12,056 nt of DNA from Candidatus Nanohaloarchaea archaeon (GTDB taxonomy: Archaea > EX4484-52 > DAOVKX01). Both the position numbers and the translations under genes were made by a program. This document shows positions 1-6,939 of this stretch, one piece after another; position 1 is the first letter of the stretch, and each line of letters begins with the position of its first letter. The notes below the pieces were generated by a model. That model was given only the letters and a program-made list of their open reading frames with translations. It was not told the DNA's origin and did not search any database. The stretch covers positions 1 to 12,056 of the forward strand of contig DAOVKX010000026.1 in NCBI GenBank assembly GCA_030631505.1, in the 5' to 3' direction.

Positions 1-428
1 AGCCAATCAACATTTATGTATCAATGAAAGAAATAAACTCAATAAGTGCCAGCGCATCAGGCAAAATTATTGGTGAATCTGAAATAATTGCAGACACGCT
101 TAGATTATCAGCAAGCACCGGGAGTTTAATAGACCTCACTATAAACACTCAAAAACTTATAACAGATGCATCAACTGCAGCTGCAATAAACTTAAAAGGA
201 ACTGCAGACACTCAGAAGGCAGACACCAGCACAACTGCAACAATAAACGCTTATGATTTATCGACTAAACAGGCAGACGCAACTGCAAGCACAGGCGGAA
301 CAATCAATATATTCGTTTCAGAGGAACTGGATGCAAAGGCAAGCACCGCAGGAGTAGTGCATTATAAAGGTTCTCCTGATGTAAGCAAGGATGTGTCAAC
401 CGCAGGCGAAGTTAAAAAAACAGATTAG
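1..428 (+). CDS. DUF2807-like (head GIN domain) beta-helix protein, 5' end missing
   Basis: The reading frame is open to the left edge (the codons before the ATG at 24 read PINIYVS), so that ATG is probably internal and the gene begins outside the window. The visible ~140 residues show a regular ladder of Ser/Thr-rich turns (SASASG, SASTG, DASTA, DTSTT, TASTG, KASTA, DVSTA) about 18-21 residues apart, with alternating hydrophobic residues between them. This is the pattern of DUF2807, the 'putative auto-transporter adhesin, head GIN domain' family, which forms a right-handed beta-helix. The family is usually exported or surface-exposed, but the signal peptide would lie upstream and cannot be seen. 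The molecular role is unknown. The gene ends in TAG 7 bases before a LiaF-like membrane protein gene, a pairing often seen with DUF2807 proteins, so the two are probably co-transcribed. Confidence 0.75.
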   Translation, partial: PINIYVSMKEINSISASASGKIIGESEIIADTLRLSASTGSLIDLTINTQKLITDASTAAAINLKGTADTQKADTSTTATINAYDLSTKQADATASTGGTINIFVSEELDAKASTAGVVHYKGSPDVSKDVSTAGEVKKTD

Positions 429-435
429 TGATAAT

Positions 436-591
436 ATGAAAAAATGCATAAACAGTTTTCCATATCTTTTGATAACACTCGGCATTATCTTTTTACTAAA
501 CAATTTCGGAATCGTTGAAGACGCATTCAGCAAATTATGGCCTATTCTCTTAATTGTATTTGGTCTAACAAAACTCGCAGAATCTTTTTAA
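436..591 (+). CDS. small two-helix membrane protein, LiaF/DUF5668-like
   Basis: A 51-residue protein. I chose the ATG at 436 because it follows the upstream stop by 7 bases and gives a compact protein; a longer in-frame start at 391 would overlap the preceding gene and add a polar, non-conserved-looking extension. Two hydrophobic segments are visible: roughly residues 9-21 (PYLLITLGIIFLL) and 35-44 (WPILLIVFGL), joined by a short loop containing NNFGIVED. The pattern of a first helix, a short turn ending in 'LWPILLI' and a second helix with a small C-terminal tail is typical of the LiaI/LiaF-type transmembrane region (DUF5668). In bacteria this region occurs in envelope-stress proteins near PspC and DUF2807 domains. 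Function here is inferred only from that association. Ends in TAA. Confidence 0.65.
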   Translation: MKKCINSFPYLLITLGIIFLLNNFGIVEDAFSKLWPILLIVFGLTKLAESF

Positions 592-595
592 AACA

Positions 596-847
596 CTACA
601 AACCAAAATGCTTTTTTATTTCCTCTTTTGCTTCTCTTAAAACAATTTGAGGGATAAAGTCTCCTATTTCTGCGACCCCTTCATGCTCTTCTTTTATTCC
701 ATTATAAACATCTTCAATTTTTTCTTTTCTATCTTCACCAAATGCTTTAACAAGTTTCTCGATATATTGAACATGCGATTGCTCATACGTTTCTAAACTC
801 ATGGAATTGAGTTCAATCCCGTTAGGACCTTGCGTTCCCATATGCAT
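596..847 (-). CDS. hypothetical protein, 83 aa, helical
   Basis: I do not recognise this protein. It is 83 residues, acidic and lysine-rich, without membrane segments or a signal peptide. Residues 18-55 (ETYEQSHVQYIEKLVKAF and onwards) and 69-82 (LREAKEEIKKHF) look like amphipathic helices separated by a GDFIP turn. The start is uncertain between ATG 847 and ATG 841; 847 is preferred because the palindromic TATA element at 871-880 lies 24 bases upstream of it, a distance suited to a leaderless archaeal transcript. No Shine-Dalgarno motif is evident. The gene is divergent from the metallo-beta-lactamase gene at 904 and convergent with the small membrane gene ending at 591, with only 4 bases between the two stops. 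It may be co-regulated with the divergent gene through the shared promoter. Confidence 0.6.
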   Translation of the reverse strand: MHMGTQGPNGIELNSMSLETYEQSHVQYIEKLVKAFGEDRKEKIEDVYNGIKEEHEGVAEIGDFIPQIVLREAKEEIKKHFGL

Positions 848-870
848 TTTAATTACGCAATCAAAGTTAA

Positions 871-880
871 ATATTAATAT
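871..880. promoter_or_regulatory. palindromic TATA element shared by two divergent genes
   Basis: ATATTAATAT is a perfect 10-base palindrome. Its centre (875.5) is exactly midway between the start codons at 847 (minus) and 904 (plus), with 24 bases from each edge to each ATG. It can serve as a TATA box in either direction for leaderless or nearly leaderless transcripts. That it is one shared element is inferred from position and symmetry. Confidence 0.55.
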
Positions 881-903
881 AATCTCCCTTTCAATAATAT
901 CTT

Positions 904-2373
904 ATGACATCATTAACCTTCTACGGCGGAGTAAAAGAGATAGGTGGAAACAAGATTCTTCTTGAAGATAGGGACACAAAGATATTTCTTGACTTTGGCA
1001 TGAATTTTACCCAGCACGCCAACTATTTTACTGAATATATGCCCCCAAGAAAATGCACATGCATAAGGGATTTAATCAAATTAAAACTTCTTCCGGACAT
1101 CAAAGGAATATACAGGGAAGATTACTGCAAACACATGAAACTAAAAGACACAAAAGACAACTCAATCGACGGCGTACTTGTAAGCCACGCGCATATAGAC
1201 CATATAGGTTATATACATTTTCTGAGAAAGGACATACCTATCCATGTAAGCAAAGAGACAAAAGCAATTATGGAACTGTTCACACAAACCGGGGCTGGGG
1301 GCTTTAATGAATATACTCAAATTAACCCTTCTTTTCAGTTAATTCCAAAAAAGAATGGGGACGGATTAAAGAGGCGCGATGCAAGAGACGGTTTTGAGGA
1401 AAGAGATGTTAGGGTTTTCACCTTTGAGAAGAAGTTCAGGATAGGTGATTTGGAGGTTGTGCCATACAGAGTTGACCATTCCCTTCCCGGCGCAGCAGGA
1501 TTTGTGATTTACACAAGCGAGGGGTCGCTTGTTTACACAGGCGACTTGAGATTCCACGGCAGGCACAAGGGCTGGAGCTATAATTTTGTTCAAAAAGCAG
1601 CCGAAGGAAAACCGGAAATAATGCTGTCTGAGGGAACAAGAATCCGGGAAACAGGAACCAAAACAGAGGAATATGTTCAGGAGCAAAGCGCAAAGGAAAT
1701 CAAAAATAAAAAAGGTTTGGCTATCGTTAATTTCCCGATAAGAGACACAGACCGACTTTTGACTTTTTACAATACTGCGCTCAGCAATAACAGGAAATTA
1801 ATTATTGAAGTAAGGCAGGCAATATTGCTTGATTTCCTGCATAATGCCGGCGTTCAGGAGCTTCCAAAAACAGATGACAGGACCATAAAAATATTTTAAC
1901 CAAAGAAAAGCTGGGGGCTGGTTGGCAGGGACGACTTCCCCCAAGAGCAGAAAGAAAAAGACTACAAATCATGGGAGAAAACATATTTGTCCGCCGGGAA
2001 CTTAATCACTACAGAAGAAATAAGTAAAAATCAGGAGAAATATTTGATGTTTATGAATTACTTCCAGCTGAACAACCTTCTGGACATCAAACCCAAAACA
2101 GGAAGCGTTCACATAAGGAGCATCTGTGAGCCGTTTAATGATGACATGGCTCTTGACCAAAAGCGGATAGACAACTGGATGAAACTGCTTGGTTTGCACC
2201 CTGAATGCAAAATCCACTCTTCAGGCCACGCATCAGGACCGGACCTCATTAAGATGATAAATTCAATCAGTCCCAAAGTGATATTCCCTATCCATACAGA
2301 ATATCCGGGAATGCTGAGAAAAACAGGGATTAAATGCCGGATTGTAAAATGTAATAAGAAATATGTGATATAA
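904..2373 (+). pseudogene. RNase J-like metallo-beta-lactamase nuclease, interrupted by in-frame TAA
   Basis: A single frame runs from ATG 904 to the TAA at 2371-2373 (490 codons), broken only by a TAA at 1897-1899 (codon 332). Upstream of it lie the zinc-binding motif SHAHIDH (H95, H97, D99, H100), H192 in VDHSLPGAAG and D214 in YTGDLRFHG. Downstream, in the same frame, come the terminal motifs SSGHASG (H about 442) and FPIHTEYP (H about 464), which belong to the RNase J/beta-CASP-type RNA-processing part of the fold. Both halves are needed for a normal active site, so the TAA would leave a 331-residue truncated protein. The sequence between the stop and the next candidate start (TTG 1987) reads as ordinary protein (PKKSWGLVGRDDF), so this is one gene with a nonsense change or sequencing error, not two genes. 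The family cleaves or degrades RNA with two zinc ions. Transcription probably starts from the shared TATA at 871-880. Confidence 0.8.
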
Positions 2374-2374
2374 A

Positions 2375-2391
2375 AATAAGTTTATCTTATT
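2375..2391. terminator. possible bidirectional stem-loop between convergent genes
   Basis: AATAAG (2375-2380) pairs perfectly with CTTATT (2386-2391) around a 5-base loop TTTAT. The element spans the 13-base gap and the stop region of the convergent metallo-beta-lactamase and PEP carboxykinase genes. The stem is short and has only two G-C pairs, so its role in termination is tentative; short T-runs in both directions could act as archaeal termination signals on their own. Confidence 0.25.
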
Positions 2392-4249
2392 CAAAATCAA
2401 AAGGAGAAATAACATCTTTTTTATGTTCCTCTTTTGCTTCCAGCAGTCTTTTTCTTTGCTGTTCAAGATGCTCATGGAAAATCTCAGGAACGTCTGTTTC
2501 CTCATTGTAAATTTTTTCAATCCTGTCCAGCCGTTCCAGCAGTTTTGAAATCCTGATTGAAAAGTGCTTCTCATAATCGTCTTTTTCATACTCTTTGTTA
2601 AAAATTTCTTTGAATAATTTTTTTAAATCTTCATACATAGGAATAAATCCTATGGGAGTTTCAATTGCCCCGTATTCATTATGCACTCGCCCTTCCATCC
2701 ACATTAACCAGACTTTTTTGTCCAGCTTATCAGTTAAAAATTTTCCATTCTCTTTAAGGAAATAGTTTGTTGCAAATATATTCGGTGTTTTGTCCAGCGT
2801 ATCTCCGAATTTTAGATGGTTCCGTATATAAGTTCCCAGCGGAATGACTAAAAAATCCAGATTTGCCATAGGGTCGTGCTTCCTGACCCCTTCCGCGCCT
2901 ATGGTTGCTGTTGTTGTTTCTGATTCCAAAGCCGCGCCAATGAACACTCCATGAGGCCAGCTGAGCGATTCTAATACCGGAGGCGATGTATCAGAATCCC
3001 TGCCTCCATAAATCATACCTGAAACAGGAACGCCTTCAGGGTCGTCTAATTTAGGGTCTGCATTATCTAATTCCCTGATTCCTATTGTGTAGCGGGCATT
3101 CTTGTGTGCCGGAGCAATTTCTTTTCCGTCAGGTCCTTTTTTCCCGGGGTTCCATTCGCCGGAGTAGTTTGTCCCTGATGCAGGAATCTCTTTTCCCATC
3201 TCCGACCAGTAGGGCATGCCATCCGCAACCAGAACATTGGATATTATAGCTTCCCCCGGCGTTGTCAATGCCATGTAAATTAACGGGTCATCGTCGGCAT
3301 TGACCTCATGTATAATCCCAAAGATTCCTTTCTCAACATTGGCAGCATAAGCCATCCCATCCTCACCGACTCTCAGGTAAGCAATATCATCGCCGATTAT
3401 GCTCTGGCCTGGGACCATAGCTGTCGAGGTTTTGCCGCAGGCGCTGGGAAAAGCACCTGTAAAATAAGTAACCCTGTGTTTTCCTTCAGGCCGCGCGCCC
3501 ATTATAAACATATGCTCGCAGAGCCAGTCCTCATTGTTCGCCTTGTTTATTGCAAGTCGTAACGCCAGCTTTTTCAGGCCGATGCTGTTTCCCCCGTACT
3601 GGTTGTTTACTGTCAGGACTCTCTCCCTTTCCAAGTCTATGTATATACGCCTCTCATCAATGTTTTTTGAATTGTTTTTTTCATCCAGTTCCCCGGCAGA
3701 ATGCACGAAATAAAAGAATTTATCCGAACCATTTAATTTTTTAAAGTCTTCAAAGCCCTGCCTGTAAAGAAGCATCTCACTATGGGCAACATACGCAGAA
3801 TCTGTTAACTGCAGCGCAGGAATAGAGAATCTGGAGTTATTAGGCCCAAGGCAAAAGAAACAGACGAGCAGTTCCTTGCCTTTCATGGCGCCATCCAGCA
3901 ATGCCAGAATCTCTTCCAGACCCCTTTCCCTGTCTATTGTATTTATGTACCTGCTAATCTTCTTTTCCTTTGGCAGAAGGATTCTTGTGTTTGCAGGGTC
4001 ACGTCCCTGGTCGTAATAGCCATCAAAATGAACTGTATGGCCTTCAGTTGCAAGCGATACCTCTTCCCCGTTTTTTACTGCAAGTTTCCTGACATAATCA
4101 ATATCATCCTCAGAATCAGTAATAACAGTAACTTTGCTTGGCCTGCATAGGTTTACATATTTTTCAACAATGCGCATAACATATTCATTGTTCAGTTTTT
4201 TTAATTTATCAATATTTTTTTCATCTAAAACATCTTTGCTAATATTCAT
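2387..4249 (-). CDS. pckG: phosphoenolpyruvate carboxykinase (GTP)
   Basis: A full-length 620-residue GTP-dependent PEP carboxykinase (EC 4.1.1.32), which interconverts oxaloacetate + GTP and PEP + CO2 + GDP at the entry to gluconeogenesis in the cytoplasm. Diagnostic features are the substrate-binding YGGN (218-221) and ARPEGK (252-257), the P-loop GAFPSACGKTST (265-276) with the family's reactive Cys271 and K273/T274, the metal-binding IGDDIA (285-290), and the later GGRDSDTSPPV block. The family's usual length is about 590-625 residues, so it is complete; the C-terminal ~60 residues are highly charged and helical. The ATG at 4249 is preceded on the minus strand by a GAGGG Shine-Dalgarno-like motif about 6 bases upstream and an AT-rich TTTTTAAAG about 35 bases upstream, so this mRNA has a real leader, unlike several neighbours. 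It is divergent from the HAD gene at 4331. Confidence 0.96.
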   Translation of the reverse strand: MNISKDVLDEKNIDKLKKLNNEYVMRIVEKYVNLCRPSKVTVITDSEDDIDYVRKLAVKNGEEVSLATEGHTVHFDGYYDQGRDPANTRILLPKEKKISRYINTIDRERGLEEILALLDGAMKGKELLVCFFCLGPNNSRFSIPALQLTDSAYVAHSEMLLYRQGFEDFKKLNGSDKFFYFVHSAGELDEKNNSKNIDERRIYIDLERERVLTVNNQYGGNSIGLKKLALRLAINKANNEDWLCEHMFIMGARPEGKHRVTYFTGAFPSACGKTSTAMVPGQSIIGDDIAYLRVGEDGMAYAANVEKGIFGIIHEVNADDDPLIYMALTTPGEAIISNVLVADGMPYWSEMGKEIPASGTNYSGEWNPGKKGPDGKEIAPAHKNARYTIGIRELDNADPKLDDPEGVPVSGMIYGGRDSDTSPPVLESLSWPHGVFIGAALESETTTATIGAEGVRKHDPMANLDFLVIPLGTYIRNHLKFGDTLDKTPNIFATNYFLKENGKFLTDKLDKKVWLMWMEGRVHNEYGAIETPIGFIPMYEDLKKLFKEIFNKEYEKDDYEKHFSIRISKLLERLDRIEKIYNEETDVPEIFHEHLEQQRKRLLEAKEEHKKDVISPFDFE

Positions 4250-4300
4250 TTTAATCCCTCTTTATCTTTCTCGACAAAACTTTAAAAATCAACCTTGACA

Positions 4301-4310
4301 TTTTTAAATA
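4301..4310 (+). promoter_or_regulatory. TATA box for the HAD phosphatase gene
   Basis: TTTTTAAATA is centred about 25 bases upstream of the ATG at 4331. That spacing implies a leaderless transcript, and no Shine-Dalgarno motif lies between. Confidence 0.45.
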
Positions 4311-4330
4311 AATGAGACCAATTCTTTAAA

Positions 4331-5002
4331 ATGACCATAAAAGCAATATTATTTGACTTGGACAACACGCTTATCAATTTTACGAAAATGAAGAGTTTAT
4401 GCATCGAGGCAGCAGTAGACGCAATGCTGGATGCAGGACTGCTCATGAAAAAAGAAACAGCGATAGACAAACTGTATAAAATTTATGATAAACATGGGAT
4501 GGAATACCAGAAAATCTTCGATGATTTTCTCAGGCAGAATTTTGGAAAGGTAGATTACAAAATACTTGGCTCAGGAATTTCCGCTTACAGGAAAATAAAA
4601 CTCGCATATCTTGAGCCATATCCTCATGTTATGTCTACTTTAATTCAGTTGGCAAAAAAGGGCTATACACTCTGCATCGTCTCAGACGCTCCACGGCTGC
4701 AGGCATGGACACGGCTTGCTTCCCTGAAACTTAACCACTTATTTGATGTAGTTGTAACCTATGAAGACACAAAAACCCACAAAGACACAGGCCCGCCTTT
4801 CAAAGCCGCCTTAAAGAAATTAAAGCTAAAGCCGGAAGAATGCTTAATGGTTGGGGATTATGTCATCAGGGATATAACCGGCGCAAAAAAACTCGGCATT
4901 AAAACCGCGTTTGCAAAATACGGGGATTTTTATAATGTCAAGAAAAGCGGCGCGAATTGGGAACTCAATGACATAAGCGATATTTTGAAAATCGTGAATT
5001 GA
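4331..5002 (+). CDS. HAD superfamily hydrolase (subfamily IA type)
   Basis: A 223-residue HAD phosphatase. Motif I is FDLDNTL with nucleophile D9 and acid/base D11; motif II is IVSDAP with S118; motif III lysine is probably K151 in HKDTGPPF, where most relatives have KPDP; motif IV is MVGDYVIRD with D176 and D181. A helical cap of about 75 residues lies between motifs I and II, as in phosphoglycolate-phosphatase and dehalogenase-like members. It should hydrolyse a small phosphorylated metabolite using Mg2+ and an aspartyl-phosphate intermediate; the substrate cannot be told from sequence. The start is supported by the TATA at 4301-4310 and by motif I lying at the usual distance from the N terminus. 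Ends in TGA. The neighbours give no clear pathway. Confidence 0.9.
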   Translation: MTIKAILFDLDNTLINFTKMKSLCIEAAVDAMLDAGLLMKKETAIDKLYKIYDKHGMEYQKIFDDFLRQNFGKVDYKILGSGISAYRKIKLAYLEPYPHVMSTLIQLAKKGYTLCIVSDAPRLQAWTRLASLKLNHLFDVVVTYEDTKTHKDTGPPFKAALKKLKLKPEECLMVGDYVIRDITGAKKLGIKTAFAKYGDFYNVKKSGANWELNDISDILKIVN

Positions 5003-5040
5003 TTCTTTTATTTCTCTAACGGAAATCCGCTTTAACAAAT

Positions 5041-5050
5041 TATATAAAAA
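5041..5050 (+). promoter_or_regulatory. TATA box for the Cas4-like nuclease gene
   Basis: TATATAAAAA is centred about 26 bases before the ATG at 5071, consistent with leaderless transcription independent of the upstream HAD gene. Confidence 0.5.
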
Positions 5051-5070
5051 CATTTTCTAAATTAAAAGCT

Positions 5071-5721
5071 ATGAATGAAGAAATCATAATCCGGGTTTCT
5101 GATGTTCCGACCTATGAAATGTGCCCTGTCATGTTTTATCTTCAGAGGATCAAGGGCTATTATCCTAAACGTCTGAAAAGATTGTTCTCCATTGGCGTAA
5201 AAGAGCATAAAGAATATGAATCAAAAGAACAGGAGATTCACGAACAAAGAGAAACCGCAAAAGACAGGGAACCTTATGTGGAGATGTTTCAGGAAAAAAA
5301 GTTATTTGACAGGGAAAATATGATTACCGGGCGGTTTGACACGCTTTACCTTTATGGAACATCGCTTAATTCCAATAATGACAAAAGAAAAATCTTAATT
5401 GTAGACAAGAAAAGGACTTATCATGACGCATATCTTTACCAGCTCTATGGCTATGCTCATTTAGTTACTATTGACAACATGTTTTCACAGCATAAACCAT
5501 TTGATATATTCGTTCAGATTGTGCATAACAAAGGAAAAACCGACGAGATTAAAATAAACAGCACTCATATTAACACATTTCTTCAGAAAGTAAATGAAAT
5601 CAGAAACGAAATAAACAAAATGTTGAACGGTTACACCCCTCAAATAATAGAAAAAGAAAGGTGCAATTATTGTGTTATGAAACCAAAATGCTTTGGGGAT
5701 GAACAAACAAAAATAATATAA
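5071..5721 (+). CDS. Cas4/Dna2-like PD-(D/E)XK nuclease with Fe-S cysteines
   Basis: A 216-residue RecB-type nuclease of the Cas4/Dna2 nuclease-domain group. Visible in order: the N-terminal RVSDVPTYEMCP containing C18; H46 in GVKEH (the RecB motif I histidine); D90 in ITGRFD; the catalytic D112-x-K114 in LIVDKKRTY; the QLYGY motif (Q124, Y128); and a C-terminal cysteine cluster CNYCVMKPKC (C198, C201, C207). C18 plus the three C-terminal cysteines match the four ligands of the [4Fe-4S] cluster in Cas4 and AddB-type nucleases. The enzyme should cleave single-stranded DNA ends using divalent metal. No CRISPR repeats or other cas genes are in the window, so it is best called a stand-alone Cas4-like nuclease, probably for DNA repair or processing. 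It may be co-transcribed with the MscS gene 23 bases downstream. Confidence 0.82.
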   Translation: MNEEIIIRVSDVPTYEMCPVMFYLQRIKGYYPKRLKRLFSIGVKEHKEYESKEQEIHEQRETAKDREPYVEMFQEKKLFDRENMITGRFDTLYLYGTSLNSNNDKRKILIVDKKRTYHDAYLYQLYGYAHLVTIDNMFSQHKPFDIFVQIVHNKGKTDEIKINSTHINTFLQKVNEIRNEINKMLNGYTPQIIEKERCNYCVMKPKCFGDEQTKII

Positions 5722-5744
5722 GAATAGAATGCTCATTTATATCT

Positions 5745-6848
5745 ATGGTTCTTGAAAATTTACTCCAAAACCCGCTTATTCAGGATAATCTGGACGTCTT
5801 GTTGCAAAACCCGTATCTTCAGAATAATTATATTCAGGCGCTGGTAATTTTACTTCTGGTTTACATAGCTTCCAAAACCCTGATTTTTGTCATTGCTAAC
5901 GTAGTTCACAAAATTACTGATAGGACAAGAACAAAAGTGGATGATGTAATAATAGAGCGGACAAAAGGAACATGGGTTCACGTTCTTCTTTTTGTTGGTG
6001 TAAGACTTGCGTTTGCGCCGCTGGAGCTTGGTACCGGCATAACAGAAACCACTGTGCATATTTTAAATTCCATCATAATTATTTTGTTAACCAAAATTGT
6101 AGTGACTATGGTTGATGTATTTTTGGATATCTGGGGTAAGTCGTGGGCAAAGAAAACAAAGTCCAGTATAGATGACCAGTTATTGCCTTTGGTTCACAGT
6201 TTATCCCTAGCGGTTTTTTCTCTTCTGGGCCTGATGTTTCTTTTGCAGGAGTGGGGTATAGAAATTACAGGTCTGCTGGCAGGCGTTGGCGTTGCAGGAC
6301 TTGCATTAAGTTTTGCCATAAAGGATAGTCTGGCAAACATATTCGGCGGGATTTCTCTCGTGCTGGACAAGACATTTAAAGTGGGAGACAAAATAAAACT
6401 GCAGTCCGGCGAGATGGGTATTATTCAGGATATAGGGTTGAGAAGCACCAAGATAAGAACCTTTGACAACGAACTTCTGATAGTGCCAAACGGGCAGTTG
6501 GCAAACTCAAGAGTGGTAAATTACAAACTGCCGGACCTGAGCGCAAGGATTGTTATAGAATTCGGGGTTGCTTACGGGACAAAAATAGAAAAAGTCAAGA
6601 AGGTTGTTGTCGGCACGATAAACAAAATTAAAAATGTCACAAAGGACGATGAAAGCAAAAAGCCAAAAGTGCTGTTTATGAATATGGGCGACTCTTCTTT
6701 GAACTTCAAGGCATTTTTCTGGGTAGGTGACACCGGCGAAATGTTCGCAACAAAAGAAAAGGCAACCTGCATGATTTACGACGCCCTGAACAAAGCAAAA
6801 ATCAACATACCGTTCCCAACCCAAACAGTGCATTTGAAAAAGAAGTAA
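5745..6848 (+). CDS. mscS: MscS-family mechanosensitive ion channel
   Basis: A 367-residue membrane channel that opens under membrane tension to release solutes during osmotic down-shock. About five hydrophobic segments are visible (near residues 30-54, 76-92, 105-128, 149-168 and 173-205). The last is the pore helix with the family signature: Gly/Ala-rich GLLAGVGVAGLALSFAIKD followed by LANIFGGI. Next come the beta-domain (KVGDKIKL, MGIIQDIGLRSTKIRTFDN, IVPNGQL), where NDELL-type and VPN motifs are diagnostic, and the alpha/beta C-terminal domain to the end (FPTQTVHL). Two extra N-terminal helices make it larger than E. coli MscS (286 residues), similar to many archaeal members. The N terminus carries a short internal repeat, LLQNPLIQDN and LLQNPYLQNN. 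A TATA-like AATATA near 5713-5718, inside the end of the upstream gene, could drive it separately. Confidence 0.93.
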   Translation: MVLENLLQNPLIQDNLDVLLQNPYLQNNYIQALVILLLVYIASKTLIFVIANVVHKITDRTRTKVDDVIIERTKGTWVHVLLFVGVRLAFAPLELGTGITETTVHILNSIIIILLTKIVVTMVDVFLDIWGKSWAKKTKSSIDDQLLPLVHSLSLAVFSLLGLMFLLQEWGIEITGLLAGVGVAGLALSFAIKDSLANIFGGISLVLDKTFKVGDKIKLQSGEMGIIQDIGLRSTKIRTFDNELLIVPNGQLANSRVVNYKLPDLSARIVIEFGVAYGTKIEKVKKVVVGTINKIKNVTKDDESKKPKVLFMNMGDSSLNFKAFFWVGDTGEMFATKEKATCMIYDALNKAKINIPFPTQTVHLKKK

Positions 6849-6903
6849 CTTGTACGAACTTAGTTCTTGGTTAAAGCGTAAATTTAAGGGTATAGGGCAA
6901 TCC

Positions 6904-6917
6904 ATAAATTTATAAAT
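6904..6917 (+). promoter_or_regulatory. TATA box for the inositol monophosphatase-like gene
   Basis: The stretch contains palindromic ATAAATTTAT followed by TTTATAAAT, centred about 27 bases before the ATG at 6940. It fits a leaderless start at that ATG, not the second ATG at 6946. Confidence 0.45.
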
Positions 6918-6939
6918 CTCATACCTTACATCCATTGTT

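Noticed and set aside
1053..1307. Alternative-frame open stretches inside the metallo-beta-lactamase gene, and similar long antisense stretches inside the PEP carboxykinase gene (around 3308-3744).
   Set aside because: They lie wholly within well-supported genes, have no recognisable domains and look like by-products of the real reading frames.
1897..1899. Stop-codon reassignment or pyrrolysine insertion as explanation for the internal stop.
   Set aside because: Pyrrolysine uses TAG, while this is TAA; TAA, TAG and TGA all terminate other genes in the window.
1987..2373. A separate 128-residue gene starting at TTG 1987.
   Set aside because: It is in the same frame as the upstream metallo-beta-lactamase segment, supplies that family's missing C-terminal motifs, and lacks a convincing start or promoter.
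5071..5721. CRISPR-Cas locus suggested by the Cas4-like nuclease.
   Set aside because: No direct-repeat array, Cas1, Cas2 or effector gene is present on either strand of the window.
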